64,000 nucleotides of DNA from Siphonodentalium dalli (lineage: Eukaryota; Mollusca; Scaphopoda; Gadilida; Siphonodentaliidae), in the NCBI GenBank assembly GCA_032622095.1, contig CP136065.1, positions 206,560,151 to 206,624,150 on the forward strand, given 5' to 3'. The notes under the pieces are model-generated. The model had not been told where the DNA came from and searched no databases. It saw nothing but the letters and a program-made list of their open reading frames with translations. The position numbers and the translations under genes are program-made. Shown here piece by piece: positions 47,301 through 56,300 of this stretch (position 1 is the stretch's first letter; every line of letters starts with the position of its first letter).

Positions 47301-50300
47301 CCGATATCATTTTCTCTCTGACATGTACCTCCTAAACCATGGAATTGTCCTGTATGGTATGACTATAGTTTTCATTTACAATGCATGACTTTACCATTGT
47401 TTCATGGCAGAACAATGCACACGATCAAGATCTTCTCTATACTCCACTATAGGTGTTCTATATCTCAATACGTTTTATTATTCATCAGTTAACTACCTGC
47501 ATGTGGTATAGTTGTATGACAGTGTTCTATATGTGACAGATCATGTTTGTAATTTTGCCATGCAGGCGAGAATAATACATTTAACAAATATACCCGAATA
47601 AAACCATGGTTTAACTGCAGCAATATTGTTTATTTTAATAGACAATTTATAATTTGACTATGGAGAGATGGTTTTATTTATAAGCAGACAATAGTTGCCC
47701 TCAGATCCCCTTATCATATATCTTCACTACCTAGTGTTATAACCATTTTGCATACAAATACGGTAGATATTATATGTTACATATTTTGAAAAAATTGTGG
47801 GATGAAACGAATAATGTTTAACCCTTTACCCAACAAACCGGCCAAAACCTGCCAAATAAAGCTTCAACAGCCTAAAATATCTTCGGTCTGTCTCAATAGA
47901 ACCATACAAATATGGATATCATTGGAACCGGTTCATTGACCACATTGTGATAGTTACAGTTATGCCCTGTGCCAATGCATTCTCTTATATATGCGAGTCG
48001 ACCATAGGTCGCCTCGCATATATAAGAGAATGCATTGGCCTAAAAAAAAATCTTTTTTTAACACTTTTTACCATTTTTATAATTTTATAATTTTTAATGT
48101 GTTAAGCCAATGCATTCTTTTATATATGCGAGGCGACCTATGGTCGACTCGCATATATAAGAGAATGCATTGGCACAGGGCCCTTCTGTTGGGTAAGGGG
48201 TTAAATGGGAACCATGTTCAGAACTAGTCTATCACCAGCTTACCACAACTCATTGGTTTTATTGCGGGAACTATGGTATTACCAATATTACTATGGTTTC
48301 CATGCACGAAGCTCGATTTAAAATATTACTATATTGAAGATCTTCTATATTAGACGATAGTTTTACCATAGCTAACATAAGATAATACCATGTTTCATTA
48401 TAGAGCGTATAGGACTACACTGAGTATAATTACATACATATATATGTCGCCATATAGCGAGTATCGGCGTCATCGTCTTGAGGTGTTGGTAGGGCGGACC
48501 AAGGTAAATATCTCATCGGGGTACACTTGTGCTGATGTACTAATATTTGACCAACTTCCAACAGGTGTGTTCACGTCTGACGGGAAGGATTGGAACTATT
48601 TTCGAAGGTTTGCGTTGAGAACCCTGAGAGATTTCGGAATGGGCAGAAACGTAATGGAGATGAAAATCCACGAAGAGATACAGGCACTACTGGAAGACAT
48701 CGACGCAATTGGGACTGAACCATTCGATATTGCAGATAAGATGCAAAATGTGGCATACAACATAGCCGCTTCACTTTCATTTGGTAAACGGTTTGACATC
48801 CACGACGTTAAATTCAAAGCGATGCAACGAGACGCTACTGGACTGTTTGAACACCAGTTTTCACTCATGCTTCCCGAGGTACATTATGATATGGGCTTAA
48901 CGTAAGTTTGTTGTGGATGATCTGACATCCGATTTTCTAGGAACATAACGTCGTAGTAAATTAGATAGATAATTTGAAGATATGCCATTCATACATTTAT
49001 AAGTTAGGATAATAATTTTGAATTCTATACGCTCTTCAAATGGCAGCCATTTGAGTTAAGATTAGAGAGATACTGTTCAATTTCGTAGTCATCGTGATGA
49101 GTCTGGCGGCTGTTTTCTGCAATATTGAGGAGTTTTTATATTAGATTATCTACAGCTGAACACCAAACTTCTACAAATAGTCCAGCCTGCTACTCCTGCA
49201 CGCATGAACGGGCGGCTCCATTTATTGTCGCTCTATCACGCTTCGTACTCTGGCGATATTCCCGGCAGTTTGGACGTTTCAGCACATAGTAATTTTACCC
49301 ACCAACAAAACTACATGTACATGTATCAGTCATCATTAGCAATTATTTTTATTTTCATTTTTTATTTCGCTAACAATGCGACAAAATATGTAACTGTTGT
49401 GGATACCAGCAGAGTGTTCCAAGTTAAGTCTAAAATTATTAGTGATAATTGAGAGAATAAAGAGTGTTTGTCTGACTTCTGCTAGAAATTTTGAAATTAC
49501 TGATAGCTTTGTATTACCAATCTCACCTCGTGGTATAAACAGCAATATTTATTTTCTGTCCCATGGATATATAGATCTACAGTTTTATGATGTTACCAGA
49601 TCTTTCTGCATATTCTTTATATATGAGCCCATTGGACCACATTTGGAATTGTTTACTGAAAACCAAGACAGTGGCTTCCAGGGAGATTTTTCTTCATTAA
49701 TAAATGTAGCAATACATGATTACAAAACATATTTACCAGCGATTGCTGACACCTTAAATTATCACGTAGTCGAGTTATTGTCTTACAGTTCATTGTCAAA
49801 ATAACAAACATATCAACTTGTATTGATCTATAACAGTTTCTAATATATATCTAGCTCCTTGCTCATTCTTTCTCTGAAGAATACTTAAAACAAAGCTTTG
49901 TATGACATATCCAAGTAAGTATTCACCTTCTGGAATTCACCAACAACTTCTGCTATATTTATTTGGTTATATGCTTTGTCAGAGAATATGATTGCCTTTT
50001 CACTAAAAGACATCATAATGCAGTCTTGGTTTTTCTGCCTACAGTTATTGTAGGGACCTGCAAATATTCGAGATTTGATTCGATGTCGATATCGGGCACC
50101 GATTCGAGATCGACAACGAATTTATCCGCTGATTCGGATATTTTCGAATTGATGTTATTTTGGTGTAGTCTCGTTTTCTGCATCTACAAACACATGTCAA
50201 ATGACCTGACCTCACAAAAATTTAAGTACAAGGTTGCCAAGTTAGCCAACGTAGGTAATTTTGAATGTATGCCGTTTGGAATAGACGTGCATTATGCAAA

Positions 50301-53300
50301 TCAGGCCTATGTGCTTCGATCGCAGCCCATGGCTGTGATCAATCGCATATATTTATAATCTGTATCGACACTATGTAAATGCTTCTACATGGTGCGTGAT
50401 TGCTAGATGTGGAACTCAATTGATTACCTTATGTTTAGAACTTCAGATATCCAACTTAGATTATATGAGTGAAATTCAATTTCAGCCGCCATTATGAGCA
50501 ACAAAACATATTGGAATGAACAGAAACGGTGAGAAACATTAGAACAATCGGTCTATTACGTTCTTAAATGGACGTCGTCGTGTGTGACCAATTATCTACG
50601 ACACTGCCAGCCAATTCCTATAAATTTCCTACTTTCAGTTTGTTTCCCCGGGAAATCGAGCGCGTTGCACCAAGATTCGATCCGTTGAATCTTGTTGATA
50701 ACATTTAACACAGGTAATTTGTGTCTGTTTTCTGGGCCCCTCCAAGAAGACAACTGTTGTGAATATGTGATGCAGGTGTTTGATCTTTTCTGGGTGAACA
50801 GTTTAACAGATAACTACCATTGGTATCGGACTACAACAATTATATAAAATCTGAACGGTGTAAACATGTCCGCTTATGTCAAATCTTTATTATCTTTATT
50901 AAATAATGTAGACAAGTGACTTCCATTCCATGGGGTTTGTTATATGGTGATTGAACTCTCTTTAAGTGTCTTACTGTAACTTGTGTCATGTTCGCCATGC
51001 CACAGCTGGATAGCAATTCAATGCAACATACCCAAACCCTCCATGAGACTGAGAGTGACTTGCATATGTCATGATTTCCCTAAAAAAAAATGTCCAACGG
51101 ATGTTTAAGGAGATTAACATTGTTGTATATTTATTCTCTAGTTAATTTTGCAGTTTTTTGTCATGAGACACCAACATAGACACTGGTAAACAATGTCAGT
51201 CACTAGCAGATTCGATTCGAGATTCGATTCGATGTCGATATCAGGAAGGAGAGATATCGAGATTGGATTCGATGCAAAATCCCTGATTCGCAGATCCCTA
51301 CGTTATTGTATACATATCTTGCATACATTAATAATAATTTTGGAATACTCGCCAGTCCGATCAACCACATACATCACACATGTCCTGTTCACATGAGAAT
51401 ATACATAAGACACACAAGTGTGTCATTTGGAATATTTGATAATTTAAAGATACACTACTGGAGTTCATTAACATATTTTGATATCATTTGGTTGCCTTGA
51501 AAATTTGTGAATTCTTCATTCAATACATATGTTTCCCCCTAAACTTTGATAATAAATCTTGACTCTACGAATTCATCACTAAGAATCTGCAACATATTAT
51601 TTTCAAATATTTAACTACTGAACTATATCTCCTTTGTATTACTTACTGGAACGTGATAGCTTAACTATTATAGGTAATGTATTGATTGACTACTTATGGA
51701 GTCAACCAAAATCTCCATAGTAATGTACATAGCTTTTCCTGCGTACTTGAGTGCGGACGTTCCTATGGAGATGCAGTTCCAAGATAGTTATTAACTGTTA
51801 AGAGTCGTTTGATGACGTACCTAGGTGATATATGTCCTACATCTGAATATTTTGCAGTTTGTAAAAAGAATTCCTGGAGATCCATTTGGAGCTGGGCTGA
51901 TTGAAAATCATGGTCGACAACTTGCAAATAATATCTCTTTCTTTGTTGACGAGCACATGCAGAATTATGACGAGAGCAATTTATCTGACATCATCTATGC
52001 ATATGTGCATCATGCTGGATTGGACAAGATGAATTCAGAAGAGCTGGTAGATCCCAGTAGGTTATGTATAGAATAAAATATGAACACTGTCAACATTTGA
52101 GAAGGCCCCTCACTTATGCTTGCCCCATTTGCCCAAAAAAATATGCAACAATAATTTACCATTGGCACATATAATTTCAAGTTGGCAACTTATTTGGCAA
52201 GATAGTTCTCATTTCCGCAAAGAAATTAGTTACATAAAAGTCCCATAACAAAGTGTCGTCGAATCTAATATACGTTAGAGAAAGTTAGCACATCTAATCT
52301 GATTGGATATATGATAGGTATGGACCTTGTTTATGATGGTGGTGTCTACTAATCCAATTTCTTTGGATTTAGTAAAATTATTATTTGTGAAATCTTTTCT
52401 ATAATGGTATTGATTATGTTTAATCTCAATAAAATCTTACACATACATACAGTATTCGAGACACATATGATATTTATATGTATATGAAATTAATATCTAT
52501 AAGCTATTAAGCAAATTACATACAAGAGACACAAACTAATTCTTGCCATTATTGTCGCACTTTTCGATGTGATGGAGTTGTTTAATACGTCCTGCTTAAA
52601 AAAGGTTAAAACAGATAATTTCTAAAATATACATATGACACATCTGGCGTTACATATGCGCATGTAATTCACTTAAATAATAGTGTTTCAAAAGTCCTCT
52701 CTTATAATGATATTATAAGCCAATAACGCTCTCTGGTGGACAATTATTATTTTGTGGATATACTTCCAAATTAATATAAAGAGTTCATGTAGATATTCAA
52801 TAATTAAGGAACAGTTTCACCAGATTCACCTATAGTTTTCAGAGATTCCGAGACTTGTAACATTCTTATTGTGCCATGAATATACAATGAATTGGTAAAA
52901 TACATGATGAAATCATAAATGTGATAAATGTGATATGCCAACCATGTTGATTTGATGTCATGAAAAGATATAACGAGATGGTAGTAATGATCAGAAAGAT
53001 ATCAGGTTTGAGTGGCTGAAGTGGTAAAAGATGTATTCATGAGTTCAGGCCACCAGTTCCAGATAATTTCAGATCCCGATGTCAAATATTTATGTCTTAC
53101 TCTAGATACTATTTGTAAGTTAGGTATATCTCCTCATAATTGGCCAGGAGCCATGGATGCATCTTTAATTTCGTAAGGTTGGTGTTCAGGGGAACTATAT
53201 AAATCAGCTGTGCCCGTCCATGCATCCGTGAAGGCATCCGTGAGTCCATCCCAGATGGTTTCCGAATGATAACTTTAGTTTTAGTTAGCTAATGCTTTTA

Positions 53301-56300
53301 AAATTCCGTATGTGATTACGCACATTGGAATACAAATCAAATTCAAATTTGGGTACAGTCTGCACGTTTTTGCCAGAGTTATGGTTACTTGTTCATGTCC
53401 AGTTCAAATGTGGCTTTGGTCTGCCCATCTTGCCGGAGTTATATTGTCCTTGTTGCGTTAGAATTTGACAATTATTTTAGTTTCTGGGTGATAACTTTAG
53501 TTTTAGTTATCTGGTTTGGTATATTGATTCATCATATGAACATACAGGTGAAGTTCAAATTTTATTTCCGTCCGCTTATTTCTACCAAAGTTATGGTCCT
53601 TGTTGACTTATAATTTAATGATTATTTTGGTATTCGTATGATAGCTTTAGCTGTAGTTATCAGATTGTTCTCAAATTTGATGTGTGTTACTGATGTGAAA
53701 ATACAGATCAATTTCGAATATAACTTGAGAATGTGGGCCATTTCGAATCAGGGCTTCGTCCCATGACATTTTCGTGATGGCTTACAATTTGAGAATACAC
53801 CCAACGAAATTTGCGTCCGTTATTGAGTGATTCAGAAATAGTTAACGTTGATAGTTGGAAACAAAGTTTGATTCAATGGTTGTTCCCATGTCTTATTTCT
53901 AAAAAATCCACTGATCAAGTAAAGCCACCTTATTCGAGGGACATGTGGCATATGGGCCTTTTATTATAAAATGTAATGTGTTCATAGTAGGTCTCAGATG
54001 ATATGACCTGCTGCCGGGGTATATGATTGCACTTTTTCAAATAGACAAATATTCTAGTCAATGCTCATCCTTGGAACACGAACAACAGGTCGATTATCAA
54101 CATGTAATCGTGCAAATAGGTCCATAGTTGACCTATACTATTGACATACGTTGATATTAGTCTATTTGATTCTGTTTTATGGCGTGGGCCACAGAATAAA
54201 TAACAAAATTAATTCGGTCTACCATCCAAACTTCCCCACAAAATTTTAAGGAAAGAGCCCAATTATGGCAGAGTGGACTGCACTTTTTTGGTATGGTGTC
54301 GATAGAAGAATCTTGGTGAAATGATTTAGGTCGTATTTTTGTATTGATCAGTGACAATGCTCCAAGGCCTACATATGTTTGAATCTTGTTTGATTATTAG
54401 GAATGTTTCTTTAAATAATTGGCAGAGCGTTATTGTACCACATCTTGACGGAAAAGGGACTCAATTCGATTATAAAATAGCTAGACTTATATTCTAAAGT
54501 GCGGCCTAGTTTTGATTATTAGTGACGTTTGTTTTATCGTCCAGTTGTCAGGAAGTCCTCACTAACTATTAATTATGTGATGTCGTAACCATGCAGTGAA
54601 ACACTAGTATATCGACCTCTAGTTAGTATATCTACATTGTCGAAACACTCCAAGATTAACATTTTTCTCTGAGGCACCAATATCACACGATCACACCACC
54701 CTGTTATGTACAAATGCCCTAGTTGTTATTCTCGCGGAGAACAAATTTAGTTTTTTTTGTATTCCAGAAAGGAAGCTTACCCGCTTCATTGCAGAACTAT
54801 TTATCGCTGGAGGTGACACCACATCGGCATTTTTGAGTTGGGCCATCCTGCATCTTATTAGAAATCCGGATATACAGGAACGCATGGCATTGGAAGTGAT
54901 CAATGTTGTCTCTGGAGACAGACTGCCATCGGTCAAGGACAAAACAAGAATGAACTTAACGCAATCATTTCTGACCGAAGTGCATCGTTACACACCGATT
55001 GTGTCTATGGCGGTGCATAATGCATACCGAGATTGCGAATTTCGAGGACGAGCAATTATGAAAGACACCATTGTGATGGTCAAAATAGATGCAGATCTAA
55101 AAGAAGAGACCATATGGGACCATGCAGATGAACTTGACCCTGAGCGATTCATCAGAGATGGTACATTTGAGGAATCGGTGCAAGTAACACCTTTCTCTAT
55201 CGGTAAATTATATATTCTTGTTGTCATTCACACGTGCATGTATATCCATTCAACTCAGTGTCATCTTCCCACATGGTAAATGCTGACACGTGATTTATAA
55301 ATACATTTAACTAAATAGAATCAAACACAGAATAGCTGTCATTCACTATTAATTACACACCTATTGCTGTTTCCATTGATTACAATACTTCAGCTGGTGT
55401 GGTAATTTCACTCGAGTGATCCCGATAGCTTGCGTGACGTAAATGACTTCATGTCTAGAAAATCAACCGGTATTGACGGCGAAGTTGTAACATTGTGCCA
55501 CAACTAACTCGTGAGATATCGTTCTCCACATTCACACTCTGTGCGGTTTGGTCTAAATCCACTGTATAATCAAATTACTTTCGATGCATAAAAAGTCGCA
55601 CAAACTCGACTCATTATCATTTAATATATGTATGACAGCTCCAATAAGCAATTTGGGGCAATCTTATTACATCAGATCCTTGTTTATCTGACACAATGTT
55701 AACTAAAATTGCAGGCTTTATTGAAAGCATCCCAGTATTTGGGTCAATTGCAGGGTCAAGTTGTTAATCACAATTACTTGTGATCTTTGTAATTATAACC
55801 TCTCGATATTAGTAAAGTAAATTAAAGTAAAGTGTGATTGTGATTGTTCTATAACTAATTACTTTCCGCACAATAAATTTGGCAAACAGGCATGGGCATT
55901 CTTCTATTCTTTATTAACATGGTTAGTAAGTGATAACAGATATTCAGTATTCATATTATAATACAGCACTCTTATATGTATGACTTCGTTGCAATGGATC
56001 ATCAACAGTCTCTCAAATGTCTCATCTTTTAATGAACATCGATCTTGTCAATAGCTTTCCCAGCAATACTAAATATTCTCTTTACCGGGGCAGAATATAT
56101 ATGTGTACAAAGCGATTTCTGGCCAGCTTAGCTAACGTTGGAAATATTGTCACATTGTATACATGCTTCTGCTGAAAAACTATCATTCACACAAGTGTGA
56201 GAAAACACCACACCCAATAACATACAGAAAGAAAACTATAAACAAAATAATCTGAACACACATTGGTCTGACTGCAGTATATACAGGATATAGAAATTAA

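Noticed and set aside
48879-48901. Alternative exon 2 donor AAC/GTAAGT at 48902
   Set aside because: It would end exon 2 in phase 2, incompatible with the phase-0 acceptor at 51858. The donor at 48879 keeps the frame and gives a normal-length P450.
49397-49804. 135-codon open frame in P450 intron 2
   Set aside because: No recognisable motif, no promoter or poly(A) context; length is possible by chance in this composition.
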